DNA from: Patescibacteria group bacterium
GTDB taxonomy: Bacteria; Patescibacteriota; Patescibacteriia; Patescibacteriales; UBA12465
Length of the DNA: 56,141 nucleotides
Assembly (NCBI GenBank): GCA_028681575.1
Contig: JAQUHX010000004.1
Coordinates: 1 to 56,141 of the forward strand
Reading direction: 5' to 3'
Under the pieces are notes generated by a model that saw only the letters and a list, made by a program, of their open reading frames with translations, was not told the origin of the DNA and ran no database searches. The position numbers and the translations under genes are program-made. Shown piece after piece: positions 43,826-53,073 of the stretch. Every line of letters begins with the position of its first letter. Within the stretch, counting starts at the first letter, position 1.

Positions 43826-44380
43826 TTAAATAGCCATGATATCCGCCTCCTTCTGATCGCGAATCTCTTTTAAGGCATCATTTTTTTTAGAAACCAAATC
43901 ATCTAACTCTTTTTCCAGACGAAATTTATTATCTTCGGCAATCTCTTTATCGTTAAAAGCTTGGCTAATTTTACCCTTTACTTCTTCTCGAACTTGACGT
44001 AAAGAAATTCTTGCTTTTTCCAAACGATCATTTAGTTTTTTTACCAAGTCAAGACGATTTTCTTGAGTTAAGTCAGGAATTGTCAAACGAATTTTATCGC
44101 CCTCATTCATAATCCCAAAACCCAGGTTTGCCTCAACTAAAGCTTTTTCAACAGCTTTTATCACCCCTTTATCCCAAGGAGTAATAAGAAAACTACGTGG
44201 ATCAGCAATCGAGACATTGGCGACAGCATTTAAAGGATTTAAAACGCCGTAAGCTTCAACCTGGACGCCGTCGAGCATCACTAAATTAGCGCGACCAGTC
44301 CGAAGACTGGCGATATCACGCTTAAAAAAGTCAAGCACGCTATTAAATTCAGACTCTTTTTCTTTAATAAGATTAAACAT
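43826..44380 (-). CDS. frr: Ribosome recycling factor
   Basis: Splits post-termination ribosomes together with EF-G. SLRTGRANLVMLDGVQVEAYG (about 25-45), NVSIADPRSFLITPWDKGVIKAVEKAL and the helical tail (RISLRQVREEVKGKI) define RRF. Length 184 is normal. It lies 11 bases after the propeller lipoprotein and 9 before rseP. Unlike many genomes, tsf and pyrH are not next to it. Confidence 0.96.
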   Translation of the reverse strand: MFNLIKEKESEFNSVLDFFKRDIASLRTGRANLVMLDGVQVEAYGVLNPLNAVANVSIADPRSFLITPWDKGVIKAVEKALVEANLGFGIMNEGDKIRLTIPDLTQENRLDLVKKLNDRLEKARISLRQVREEVKGKISQAFNDKEIAEDNKFRLEKELDDLVSKKNDALKEIRDQKEADIMAI

Positions 44381-44391
44381 ATATTTTTATT

Positions 44392-45522
44392 TTATTTTAA
44401 GATTAAACCAGCTCCTGGGCCACTATTAACACCTAAATAGAGAGTATTGGGATAACGATAATCAATTAGGATTTCTGAAACAGCCCGCTTGGTTGGTAAT
44501 TTTATATTAGACCAAGTCACGCCGCCATCAGTAGAGCGCGCAAAAGTAAACTGGGTTCCATAGTAGATATTGTTAGAGTTTTGCGGATCAATAGCAATCG
44601 CTTCAATTAAATCCTGTTTTTCTGAAGGCAAAAGATCAAGTTTTTGCCAACTAACACCCTTATCTGGAGATTTAATAACAATATTTTTGGTTGCCAACAA
44701 AACCAGACCATCGGAAGCGCCAACCTTTAAAGATTTAAAAGCGCTATCAACTCCTAATTCAGTTAAAACCTCTCTAAAATCGGACCAATTTTGAACAGAA
44801 AAATTAGCATTAATATCAGCAGAATTGCGAGGATTGGTAACACTGTTGGTGATAAAAGAATAAAAACCAGCGTTAATATCGGCGACAAAGATTTGCCGGC
44901 TATCGCTCGGAAGAAGAACAATTTTAGCCACCGCTTTATCTAAACGCTTAATGACCCGCCAAGAAACCCCACTATCAATACTTTTTAAAATATCACCATT
45001 TGAAGTGCCTAGATATAAGTTAGCTGGATTACGCGGATCAATTGCCAAGGTGTTAAAAGTAACTTTTGCATCAGCGTCTAGATAAAGTTGTTTCCAGCTA
45101 CGAGCGCAATCTGCAGAATGTAAAAGCTGGTTAGCAAAAATAGCAAAAAGCTCACATTTATTTTGAGGATTAACAACAACTTCATTAACAGTTACATCTC
45201 CTGGAAAAGATTTTACTCTTTGCCAGCCCTCAGAAACATTAGCCGTGTAATAAAGACCGTTGCCATAGGTTCCTAGATAAACCCGCAAATTATCACTTGG
45301 GTCAATAGCCAAGACGCGGACATTAACGTTTGAAATACTACTGGGCTTGCCAGAAATTGAAGGAATATAAGGCTGATGAGTGAAGTGGGCCCCATTATCA
45401 GTAGAAACAAAAACCGCCCCCAAATCGGCAAGCTCTTGATTGCCGCCAAAAGAACAGGCAGAAAGCGTCAGAGAAACGATAAAAAGCGTGAGCGCTAAGC
45501 GCCAAAATCTTAAATGAGTCAT
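44392..45522 (-). CDS. Lipoprotein with Asp-box beta-propeller (BNR/YCF48-like)
   Basis: A lipoprotein signal ends in the lipobox LSAC (Cys23). The rest is a repeat domain with Asp-box motifs S-x-D-x-G-x-x-W/F: STDNGAHF (40-47), SIDSGVSW, SPDKGVSW and STDGGVTW, each followed by strands such as IAIDPQNSNNIYYGT. This pattern is seen in sialidase-like, sortilin-like and HCF136/YCF48-like propellers. Length 376. It should be anchored on the outer face of the membrane. Nothing shows an enzyme site, so a binding or assembly role is likelier. It is co-transcribed with holB and frr. Confidence 0.85.
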   Translation of the reverse strand: MTHLRFWRLALTLFIVSLTLSACSFGGNQELADLGAVFVSTDNGAHFTHQPYIPSISGKPSSISNVNVRVLAIDPSDNLRVYLGTYGNGLYYTANVSEGWQRVKSFPGDVTVNEVVVNPQNKCELFAIFANQLLHSADCARSWKQLYLDADAKVTFNTLAIDPRNPANLYLGTSNGDILKSIDSGVSWRVIKRLDKAVAKIVLLPSDSRQIFVADINAGFYSFITNSVTNPRNSADINANFSVQNWSDFREVLTELGVDSAFKSLKVGASDGLVLLATKNIVIKSPDKGVSWQKLDLLPSEKQDLIEAIAIDPQNSNNIYYGTQFTFARSTDGGVTWSNIKLPTKRAVSEILIDYRYPNTLYLGVNSGPGAGLILK

Positions 45523-45528
45523 AAAATC

Positions 45529-46512
45529 TTAAAGATTAAAAATAACTTGTTCTAATACTGTAGCAGGACTAACATTTGCTGCCAAATATTTTTGGGCCCT
45601 TGTTAGAGACTCTGCTAATTGATAGTAATAAGATAAGTCTTGATTGGCCAATTGTAAATTAACCAATTGCAACTCTTCATGCAGAGCGGCATATTGCAAA
45701 AGTTCCGGCTGAGCCAGATGAAGCAGGAGCAAATCTCGCCAAACGCGCTGCCAAGAAAAAATCAAATTCTCAGCCTCTTCCCGACTCAAACTTCCTAACT
45801 TTTTTAAAGCAGAAACACGATCCACCATTGACTGAGAAAAAAAACTTAAGAATAAACGAACAGAATTTAATTGCTCTTCATAATACACCGGCTCCTCTAA
45901 TAAACGAATAGCCTCCAAAGGGCGACCAGCTGACAAAGCTGCTAAATTCTTAGCATTAGCCCGATCAACCTTCTTCTCACTAAGCAGATAATCATAAATA
46001 ATATCATAAGGCACGGGACTAAAATAAAGGGTTTGTGCCCGAGAAACCAGTGTTTCTGGCAAAGACATTAAAGAAGTTGCCAAAAGAATAATGACTACCT
46101 TGTCTCGCGGCTCTTCTAAAGTTTTTAATAAAGCATTAGCACTATTGAGATTAAGCTTCTCCGCCTCTTTAATAATTCCAATTTTATAAGAACCAAGAAA
46201 AGAGCTTAAAGACAACATCTTAATAAAATCACGAACAGCATCAATAGGAATTTCTTTTTTATCTTCTGGACGCTCTAAAATATAAAGGTCACTATTAACT
46301 CCCGAAAGTTTTTTTTGACCATCGGCTAATAATAAATTTTCAGCAAAAGCTTGAGCAAGAGTACTTTTCCCCAAACCATCAGCCCCTACAAAAATATAAG
46401 TTTGTGCCAATCGACCAGAACTTAGCGAGCTATCAAGAAAATCAGCCACCTTATTATTGCCTAAAGGAGGCCAGAAATAGCGTCTTTGATACTTAGAATC
46501 AGAATTTGACAT
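45529..46512 (-). CDS. holB: DNA polymerase III delta' subunit
   Basis: Clamp-loader AAA+ protein. Walker A GADGLGKS is at 43-50, a KEAEKLNLNSANALLKTLEEP segment is typical of delta'/tau, and SRAQTLYF is the sensor-1/arginine-finger region. The zinc Cys cluster of tau is absent and the chain is short (327), so delta' fits best. The promoter at 46519-46527 is an extended -10 with leaderless geometry. It is the first gene of holB-lipoprotein-frr-rseP-hpf. Confidence 0.9.
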   Translation of the reverse strand: MSNSDSKYQRRYFWPPLGNNKVADFLDSSLSSGRLAQTYIFVGADGLGKSTLAQAFAENLLLADGQKKLSGVNSDLYILERPEDKKEIPIDAVRDFIKMLSLSSFLGSYKIGIIKEAEKLNLNSANALLKTLEEPRDKVVIILLATSLMSLPETLVSRAQTLYFSPVPYDIIYDYLLSEKKVDRANAKNLAALSAGRPLEAIRLLEEPVYYEEQLNSVRLFLSFFSQSMVDRVSALKKLGSLSREEAENLIFSWQRVWRDLLLLHLAQPELLQYAALHEELQLVNLQLANQDLSYYYQLAESLTRAQKYLAANVSPATVLEQVIFNL

Positions 46513-46518
46513 GTTTTA

Positions 46519-46527
46519 ATTATAGCA
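46519..46527 (-). promoter_or_regulatory. Extended -10 promoter of holB, leaderless geometry
   Basis: On the minus strand TGC-TATAAT is a full extended -10, and the ATG at 46512 follows after exactly 6 bases. No good -35 is present. Confidence 0.7.
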
Positions 46528-46579
46528 TAATCAGCAACAAGAAACGAAACAATTTTTGCCTTAATTTAACTGAGCAGAA

Positions 46580-46608
46580 TTGATTTTAACACTTGCTCTT
46601 GCTATAGT
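46580..46608 (+). promoter_or_regulatory. Promoter of the sugar-phosphate transferase gene
   Basis: TTGATT (46580-46585) and TATAGT (46603-46608) are 17 bases apart. The predicted start is near 46615, leaving a leader of about 8 bases before the ATG at 46623. A second TATAAT at 46614-46619 is too close to the ATG to be the main -10. Confidence 0.65.
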
Positions 46609-46622
46609 AAACTTATAATTAT

Positions 46623-47942
46623 ATGAATAAACGCTTCAAACAAGTCTGCTTAGCTCTTGGTGACTTAGGAGTACTTTTTCTAGCACTCGGAGTTTCCCTG
46701 TTTATCCGCTACGGATCAAATTCGCAAGGGATGTGGTCCGACAATATCTTTTATTTTCGACCCTTATTTGGAGCTTGGTTGCTAATTCTGTATATTAGTG
46801 GCGCCTATAAATTAAACCTTGTCTATAACTTTAAGCGTTTTTGGCAAAATGCTGTTTCGGCGACGATTGCTTCCGGCTTAGTTTCAATTATTTATTTCTA
46901 CCTAATCCAGTCGCCAGTTTCACCAAAAACTATTCTAATTATTTTCTTAGGAGTTTTTCTACTCCTTTTCTTACTCTGGCGCAACCTAGCCAGTTTGGTT
47001 ATTCGCTCTTTTCTACCAGTCAACAATTTGGCTATTATTGGAAACACCCCCTTAAGCGATGAACTCTTAGAAAACTTAGCTAAGCAACCTCATCAAGGCT
47101 TTAATACTGCCTTAGTTTTCAAAAATATAGAAGACGCCAAAGCGCTCCCCGCCCTAATTAAAAAGCGCAACATTAATAGTATAATTATCGCGCCAGAGTT
47201 TGCTAACAACCCAGAATTGGTTGACTTACTCTTTGATTGCCTATCTCTTAATATAAATATCTACAATCTTAGCGATTTCTATGAGCTTGTTTACGGCCGA
47301 GTGCCTTTAAGCTCAATTAACCAGGCGTGGTTTATAGATAATATTAATCAAGGGGGTCGCCGTTATTTTGATTTAATAAAAAGAACCAACGATTTGATTT
47401 GGGCTAGCTTCCTACTACTTTTTTCTCTACCCTTCTTCCCTTTAATTGCCCTAGCAATTAAACTGGATAGTCGCGGGCCGGTTTTATTCCGACAAGAACG
47501 AGTCGGCAAAAATGAACGCTTATTCACAATGTTAAAATTTAGGACCATGAAAACTCAAGCAAACAACGGCACAATGACAAGCCTTAATGATAAGCGTATT
47601 ACCCGAGTTGGAAATTTTCTGCGCCGTAGCCGCTTAGACGAGATTCCTCAAATTATTAATATCTTTCGAGGGGAAATGAGTTTTATCGGCCCTCGTCCAG
47701 AAAGAACAGAATTCGTTTTGGATTTAAGTAAAAAAATTCCTTTTTATAAAACTCGCCTATTGATTAAACCCGGCATTAGTGGCTGGGATCAAGTTTCTGG
47801 TATTTATCACTCCCCGTCGCTAGAAGACAGCCAGGCAAAACTAGAATACGACCTCTTCTACTTAAAACACCGTTCTATTTATTTAGATTTAAGCATCGCT
47901 CTAAAAACTATCGCAACTATGCTTAGCCGCGATGGTCGTTAA
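46623..47942 (+). CDS. Polyprenyl-phosphate sugar-1-phosphate transferase (initiating glycosyltransferase)
   Basis: Starts a surface polysaccharide by moving a sugar-1-phosphate onto undecaprenyl phosphate. Four N-terminal membrane helices (about 10-28, 47-63, 78-95, 103-122) are followed by a Rossmann-like domain (NNLAIIGNTPLSDELLENL) and, after a further hydrophobic helix (about 250-275), the catalytic bacterial sugar transferase domain: RQERVGKNERLFTMLKFRTM, RRSRLDEIPQIINI and GEMSFIGPRPERTEF. Length 439 is typical of WbaP/WcaJ-like enzymes. It converges on a flippase gene, which would export the product. Confidence 0.93.
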   Translation: MNKRFKQVCLALGDLGVLFLALGVSLFIRYGSNSQGMWSDNIFYFRPLFGAWLLILYISGAYKLNLVYNFKRFWQNAVSATIASGLVSIIYFYLIQSPVSPKTILIIFLGVFLLLFLLWRNLASLVIRSFLPVNNLAIIGNTPLSDELLENLAKQPHQGFNTALVFKNIEDAKALPALIKKRNINSIIIAPEFANNPELVDLLFDCLSLNINIYNLSDFYELVYGRVPLSSINQAWFIDNINQGGRRYFDLIKRTNDLIWASFLLLFSLPFFPLIALAIKLDSRGPVLFRQERVGKNERLFTMLKFRTMKTQANNGTMTSLNDKRITRVGNFLRRSRLDEIPQIINIFRGEMSFIGPRPERTEFVLDLSKKIPFYKTRLLIKPGISGWDQVSGIYHSPSLEDSQAKLEYDLFYLKHRSIYLDLSIALKTIATMLSRDGR

Positions 47943-47960
47943 TTTTTAAAATAAACAAGC

Positions 47961-47989
47961 AAAAGCAAGCTTACCCGCTGGCTTTTTTT
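47961..47989 (+). terminator. Bidirectional terminator between the transferase and flippase genes
   Basis: AAAAGC-A-AGC and GCT-G-GCTTTT form a stem with one mismatch around a 6-base loop; T-run follows on the plus strand, and a shorter one on the minus strand. It overlaps the last codons of the convergent flippase gene, whose stop lies in the loop. Confidence 0.75.
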
Positions 47990-49284
47990 AATTTTCGATT
48001 CCGCTGCCTTTCATACAACATAAAAGAGGCCGGCCCCAATAAATAAGAAATGGTCGTCGCCCAAGCCGCCCCAGATAAACCTAAGCGTGGAATCAATAAA
48101 TAATTCAAAAAGACGTTAACAAGCATCATTAATAAATTAATCAGAAAAATAATCCGTAAACGATTCTCTGAGGTGAGCGCTTGATTGATAGCTGTTGTTA
48201 GAAAGAAGCCTAAACTAGACCAAGCATAAATACTTAAAACTGGGGCTGAAGCAGCATAATCAGCGCCAAAAATCATTACTGTTATTGGCCAACTAAAGAC
48301 TGCTAAAGGAAATGCAATTAAAAGGGCCAAAAAAAACATCAGTCTGTATAATTTTTTTAAACGGTTCTGGTAAAGAGTTGGGTCAGTTTTTTTAGCATTA
48401 ACAATTGCTGGAAATAAAGAACCACAAATAATCCCTGGAATAAAATACCAAATTTCAGAAAGCTTGGCCGCCACAGCATAAAAACCCACTGCTTCATTGC
48501 CCAAAAAACGGCCAACCATAACTTGATCAACTTTTTGATAAACAAGCGCAGCCGCGGAAGATAAGAGGAGCAGCCAAGAAACACTAATAATTTTTTTTGC
48601 TAAAGCGGGGTTGAAAGTCCAAGCACGCAAGCGATACCCTTTTTGACGATAAAAATAAACTGCCCCCACTGAAATAATTATTGACTCAATTAAAGCGGCT
48701 AAGGCCAGCCAAATTACCCCCTTAAAGCTGACAATTACAATTATTTTTAGAACAGCAGAAAACAAAACGGCTAAAGTTTGAACTTTAACATTTTTTAGCG
48801 ATTGGACGCGTGAATTAAAAAAAGTATAAGAAACATTAAAAGCTTGAAAAATAAAACTAATGGAAAAAACCAGAACTATTAACTTAACTAAAAAATCAGC
48901 CTCTAAGAAATAAGCGCTCACTGAGGCTGCCAAAAAAGCAATAACCCCGCCAATCAATTTTAGACGAAAAGCCGTCCCCATCAATTCATCGCGTTTCTGT
49001 GGCTGAGAAATAAGCTCACGATATAAAATAGCATCAACTCCTAAAGGGGCAATAAAAGAGAAAAGGCCCACAAAAGAAAGCGCATAATTATAAACGCCAT
49101 AATTAGCTGGACCTAAATAGCGAGCAACGGCGGCGCCAACAAAAAAAGAAATAAGCAAAGAAAAAAACTGGCCAATAAACATCCAGCCGGTATTTTTAAA
49201 ATATTTTTTGAAACCCTCATGGTCTAAAAAAGGGCGATATTGGACGGGAATTAATTCTAAAACGCGCTTCCACTTTAAGGACAT
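47971..49284 (-). CDS. Polysaccharide flippase, Wzx/MATE-like
   Basis: Integral membrane transporter with about 12-14 hydrophobic segments. The opening FLDHEGFKKYFKNTGWMFIGQFFSLLISFFVGAAVARYLGPANYG and the central ALVYQKVDQVMVGRFLGNEAVGFYAVAAKLSEIW are typical of the polysaccharide-export (MVF) family. It would flip undecaprenyl-linked glycan units to the outer face. Length 437. It is transcribed toward the initiating transferase, and both end in the same terminator. A Wzy polymerase is not seen. Confidence 0.9.
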   Translation of the reverse strand: MSLKWKRVLELIPVQYRPFLDHEGFKKYFKNTGWMFIGQFFSLLISFFVGAAVARYLGPANYGVYNYALSFVGLFSFIAPLGVDAILYRELISQPQKRDELMGTAFRLKLIGGVIAFLAASVSAYFLEADFLVKLIVLVFSISFIFQAFNVSYTFFNSRVQSLKNVKVQTLAVLFSAVLKIIVIVSFKGVIWLALAALIESIIISVGAVYFYRQKGYRLRAWTFNPALAKKIISVSWLLLLSSAAALVYQKVDQVMVGRFLGNEAVGFYAVAAKLSEIWYFIPGIICGSLFPAIVNAKKTDPTLYQNRLKKLYRLMFFLALLIAFPLAVFSWPITVMIFGADYAASAPVLSIYAWSSLGFFLTTAINQALTSENRLRIIFLINLLMMLVNVFLNYLLIPRLGLSGAAWATTISYLLGPASFMLYERQRNRKLKKASG

Positions 49285-49327
49285 AAATTAGTTTTTATCT
49301 AATGTCTTTAGTTTATCATTTTAACAA

Positions 49328-49357
49328 TAAAAAAAGGAGGTGTCATTTAACACCTCC
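49328..49357 (-). terminator. Intrinsic terminator after the helical-repeat gene
   Basis: GGAGGTGT (49336-49343) and ACACCTCC (49350-49357) form a perfect 8-bp stem with a 6-base loop, followed on the minus strand by a run of at least seven T residues. Confidence 0.92.
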
Positions 49358-49383
49358 CCCTTAAAACTTAGTTTAAACTGTTA

Positions 49384-50601
49384 TCAACTTAAACCCATTA
49401 TCATTCTGGCAAACGAATTTGATCGTAAATTCGTTGACTTTGAATACTGATTAAGCAATTCTGATTTTTCAAGAATCTTCCCTTTCGGAATTTTCCATAT
49501 CAAACGAATTGCTAAATCACGGTAATTAAAGTCAGAGACGTCCTGAGCCTGCAAGAGGAGTTCCAGGTTTTCAAGCAAGCGGTCTGAACTGATTTTATTG
49601 GCCAATAGCCGGGTGTGCTTCCGCACGCGGGCAAGAGCTGAATGTTGCGCTTGCAACAATAAGCTTAATGGCAAATCATCAGGATTAATTCTCCGCAAAA
49701 GAGTAAGAGCAATTGAGCGCTCATGGCGACTATGACTATCTAAACAGGCAATCAAGAAATCGGCATGATTTACCGGCTTAATCCACTCACTTTTGGCAAT
49801 TGTTTCTAAAGCCAAATAGCGAAATCCTTGACGAAGATTTTTTTCTCCCCAGCCAATAAAACTTTTGCAATATTCCAAGTATACCTCCTTGATTCCTTGA
49901 AAAGAATCATCAGAAGTAAAAAAGGAAAAAGCCAATTCAGCTGCTAAATAAGGAATCCTCTGGCTTGGATAGGAAGTCATTCTAACCAGATAGTCAAGAT
50001 CTTTTTGCAGATTAGCAACCGGAGCCGCCGCGATTACCTCAAGGTGTGCCAAATGAGCGGCCGCAGCCAAACTGCGATTGCCGCACTCTTCAATTTCAAG
50101 CACCACTTGAAGGTTTTTCCTCTTTTCATCAAGACTCCAAGAATTAAGGATTTTGACCAAAAGATCCTCCATTAATTTTCGAGTGACTAGCAGACAGCCC
50201 TCCTTAAGTAAATTCCTAATCAGCAGAAAATAAGGAGACAAAAGCGGAGCCGGTAAATCCCTAAGGATAATTGCCGCAGTTTCAAAAGTATCTTTTTCAT
50301 TGACCAGGGAAAAAATACTTTTCATCTTAGCTTCAAAAGCACTTTCAGGAAGAGCCTTTAAAAGCTCATTCACTTTCTGCTCGGCCACTCTGCAAATTGG
50401 TGCCAATCTGATGATTGTTTCCACATCATTGATAATTTCTTGCGGACTAAACTCTTTTAATCTCCGCCAAGCATACTCTCGCGCTTCATAATGACGCGAA
50501 AAAATTGAAATCCTGAGCCAAAAGCTGGGATTTTCAGAATAATTTTCCTCTGGATACTTGTTTAACCAGTCCAGAGAATCATAAAAATCTTCTTTTTTCA
50601 T
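49384..50601 (-). CDS. Helical-repeat (HEAT-like) protein, unknown function
   Basis: A 405-residue soluble protein made almost only of amphipathic helices, with repeated two-helix units such as NLQKDLDYLVRMTSYPSQRIPYLAAELAFSFF and SRHERSIALTLLRRINPDDLPLSLLLQAQHSALARVRKHTRLLANKI, suggesting a HEAT/ARM-type solenoid. There is no signal peptide, catalytic motif or membrane segment. It is a single-gene transcript between its own promoter (50642-50670) and terminator (49328-49357). The likely role is protein binding. Family not recognised. Confidence 0.8.
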   Translation of the reverse strand: MKKEDFYDSLDWLNKYPEENYSENPSFWLRISIFSRHYEAREYAWRRLKEFSPQEIINDVETIIRLAPICRVAEQKVNELLKALPESAFEAKMKSIFSLVNEKDTFETAAIILRDLPAPLLSPYFLLIRNLLKEGCLLVTRKLMEDLLVKILNSWSLDEKRKNLQVVLEIEECGNRSLAAAAHLAHLEVIAAAPVANLQKDLDYLVRMTSYPSQRIPYLAAELAFSFFTSDDSFQGIKEVYLEYCKSFIGWGEKNLRQGFRYLALETIAKSEWIKPVNHADFLIACLDSHSRHERSIALTLLRRINPDDLPLSLLLQAQHSALARVRKHTRLLANKISSDRLLENLELLLQAQDVSDFNYRDLAIRLIWKIPKGKILEKSELLNQYSKSTNLRSNSFARMIMGLS

Positions 50602-50641
50602 CTTTATATGGTTTTTAAGTTACGGTTTAGTTGTGTCGAAC

Positions 50642-50670
50642 ACTTTATCATATTTAAAGAAAAATGTCAA
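50642..50670 (-). promoter_or_regulatory. Promoter of the helical-repeat gene
   Basis: Perfect TTGACA (50665-50670) and TAAAGT (50642-50647) are 17 bases apart on the minus strand; TATGAT (50648-50653) with TTGTTT is an alternative. The -35 directly abuts the U-tract of the nrdJ terminator. The leader is about 35 bases. Confidence 0.65.
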
Positions 50671-50675
50671 ACAAC

Positions 50676-50707
50676 AAAAAAAGACAGCCCTTCAGAAAGA
50701 CTGCCTT
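50676..50707 (-). terminator. Intrinsic terminator of nrdJ
   Basis: An imperfect stem of 11-12 bp with two or three G-U pairs (AAGGCAGTCTT with AAGGGCTGTCTT on the minus strand) and a 4-base loop is followed by seven T residues. It begins 23 bases after the nrdJ stop. Confidence 0.85.
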
Positions 50708-50730
50708 TTTTCTGTTTAAGCAACGAAAGA

Positions 50731-53028
50731 TTAATTTATTTCACAAGCCCCACCAGCACAGGCCAATTCTTTCTTAACCTCAGTTTCATCTTGTTTTTCA
50801 TAAGTAATAATCTGAGAAAAATCCATATTTTTATATTTCTCCAACAATTCTTCATACCTCTTTTCGTTTATTTCCTCATACGGAGCCAGTTCGTAAACAT
50901 GATTAGTCCGTGGCAGGAAGGACAGGCCACCGATAATGTCCCAATTTTCATAAACCCAATTAGCAACCCCAACCCATTCATTATCAGACACAGTAATGGT
51001 CACTGAGGGGTTATGCTCGGTAAAATTAAGCTTAACCTTTTTCCAATGCTCTAATTGCTCTAAAGCGCTTAAATCGTCACCACAGATAGCCCCTTTAGGA
51101 GCCTTAACTGGGAATTCGAAGACAAAAGTAGTCGCCTCTTCGTAAGATTGACCAACTTCTGGTTTATGAGGGATACCCTGATCGCGCAACATTTTAAATA
51201 AAGAGTCGGTAGCTGAAATACGAACACGACGGATGTAGTAAGGAGAATAACGAGCGTGCATACCAGAAGCACAATCAACTAACTGAGAGACAGTTCCAGA
51301 TGGCTTAACGCAAGTAACCGAAGTTGAGGGCTGAATCTTAAAACGTTTAGCGTATTCCTTATTAACCTTGATTGACTCTTTCTTTAATTTCTCTAAAACT
51401 TCAGCTTGACGGCTAATTTTAGAATCCCATTGACCGGTAACAGAAACGCCTAACAAACGCTCAGCCTCACAATTCTTTTTCCAGTCTTTAGAAAGATAAG
51501 GAAAATAAGTAAGCGTAGACTGATATGTTCCCAAAATAGCGGCGAGACGAACCTTTCGGAGTAAAGACTCTTCAGTATCATCATAGCGAGCAACAACCTC
51601 GGTAAGATTACAAAATTGTTTAGATTGTAAAATAATCTCACCGCAAGGATTAGTACCCATCTGACCAACCATGTTGCCATAGGCATCAAAATAACCAGGT
51701 TTTTCAGCTAAAAGATCCAAACGTCTTTTGGGTAAAGTTTTAACTAAAGAGCCGCGATTGAAGATTCCCCGTTCACCAGAACCAGACTTCATTAAGGCAA
51801 TCCACTCATCTAAAAATTCTTGATTAGTAGGCTTTTTTAAATAAACCGCAGAATTATTAGCCAAACTACGTTGTGATTCAACTAAATAAAATTGACCCTT
51901 TTTAGCATCACGAATATCATCATCATCTAAATCCGATAAAGAAATCATCGCGCTACGACGAACCCCACCAGAAACAACACAATAACCAATCATGCAAATA
52001 ATATCATGCAAATCGATATTCCGAAGACGACGCCCCTGACGATTAAGCATTTTTTTACGAGTAAAATCAAGCAATTGGCGAAGTGGTTCTGGTCCGGAAC
52101 TTTTACCCCCCATAGTTTTCAGCCGAGCACCAGCTGGTCGTAACTGTGAATAATCAAACTCAATATCTTCACCAGCCGCCCAAGTCTTCATCCCTAAAGC
52201 AAGGGCATCTGACCACCCCTCCTTACTATCAGGGACGACAAAAGTACTTGGCTTTTTTCCACTCTGACTTAAAATTTGAGGGAATTTTTCAACATTCTGA
52301 CTCTCAACCGCCCAACCAACCCCAGTGCCACACATTGAAACATACATAATTTCAGCAATATCTTGAAAATTCTCAGGAGCAATATAAGAACAATTATAAG
52401 CACAAGCATTAGTGCGATCAGCCGCCTTGCCGGCAAACTGCATTAAGCGCATCGATGGCATAATCTCTTGATTTAAAATTGCCTCTCGCAATTCTCCATA
52501 CTCTTTATCAGTCAAAGCGTCTTTTAGATTTTTCTTCATGTAATCTAGATAACGGCCAACCGTTTCAATCCAGGTCTCGCGCCGTTTCTCATCTTCAATC
52601 CAACGAGAATAACTACGATAAAAAATAAACTCTGATAAAGGGTTTCTAAAATATTTTTTACTCTCAACTGTCAGTTTATGCACATACTCTGGAATCTCCA
52701 AGCTGCGTTTTCTGACATCAGATCTTTTCTGGCGGTATATAATATAAGCTTTAGCAACCTTAGGAAAATCGTTACGCATTAGTTCTTCCTCCACTAAATC
52801 TTGAATAAACTCCACATGAGGAATGAAGTTTTTTTCGTCTGAAAACTTCTTCATGCGCTTTAAATGTAGCTCCACTTGCAAACTAATTTTCTTAGCAAAT
52901 CCATTAGTCTCCTGGCCGACTTCTTGAAAAGCCTTATCAATTGCCTTTTCGATACGACTAAGATCAAATTTAACAATTTCGCCACTCCGTTTCCGGATTT
53001 TTGTAATCGAGGGTAAATTTTGGGGCAT
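50731..53028 (-). CDS. nrdJ: Adenosylcobalamin-dependent (class II) ribonucleoside-triphosphate reductase
   Basis: Makes deoxyribonucleotides using a B12-generated thiyl radical. An ATP-cone lies at about 7-98, then the ten-stranded barrel with the redox pair partner in NACAYNCSYI (near 209-213), CGTGVGWAVE, and NPCGEI with thiyl Cys462 and Glu464; Cys473 lies 11 residues later as in the Lactobacillus enzyme. The C-terminus ends with the CX4C pair Cys757/Cys762 (CAGGAC) that takes electrons from thioredoxin. Length 765 fits the monomeric RTPR type. No B12 synthesis genes occur here. It follows yidD by 45 bases without a strong promoter. Confidence 0.95.
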   Translation of the reverse strand: MPQNLPSITKIRKRSGEIVKFDLSRIEKAIDKAFQEVGQETNGFAKKISLQVELHLKRMKKFSDEKNFIPHVEFIQDLVEEELMRNDFPKVAKAYIIYRQKRSDVRKRSLEIPEYVHKLTVESKKYFRNPLSEFIFYRSYSRWIEDEKRRETWIETVGRYLDYMKKNLKDALTDKEYGELREAILNQEIMPSMRLMQFAGKAADRTNACAYNCSYIAPENFQDIAEIMYVSMCGTGVGWAVESQNVEKFPQILSQSGKKPSTFVVPDSKEGWSDALALGMKTWAAGEDIEFDYSQLRPAGARLKTMGGKSSGPEPLRQLLDFTRKKMLNRQGRRLRNIDLHDIICMIGYCVVSGGVRRSAMISLSDLDDDDIRDAKKGQFYLVESQRSLANNSAVYLKKPTNQEFLDEWIALMKSGSGERGIFNRGSLVKTLPKRRLDLLAEKPGYFDAYGNMVGQMGTNPCGEIILQSKQFCNLTEVVARYDDTEESLLRKVRLAAILGTYQSTLTYFPYLSKDWKKNCEAERLLGVSVTGQWDSKISRQAEVLEKLKKESIKVNKEYAKRFKIQPSTSVTCVKPSGTVSQLVDCASGMHARYSPYYIRRVRISATDSLFKMLRDQGIPHKPEVGQSYEEATTFVFEFPVKAPKGAICGDDLSALEQLEHWKKVKLNFTEHNPSVTITVSDNEWVGVANWVYENWDIIGGLSFLPRTNHVYELAPYEEINEKRYEELLEKYKNMDFSQIITYEKQDETEVKKELACAGGACEIN

Positions 53029-53073
53029 AGGGATTATGTAAATAAAAAATAAATAAAACTAAAAATAAAAAAA

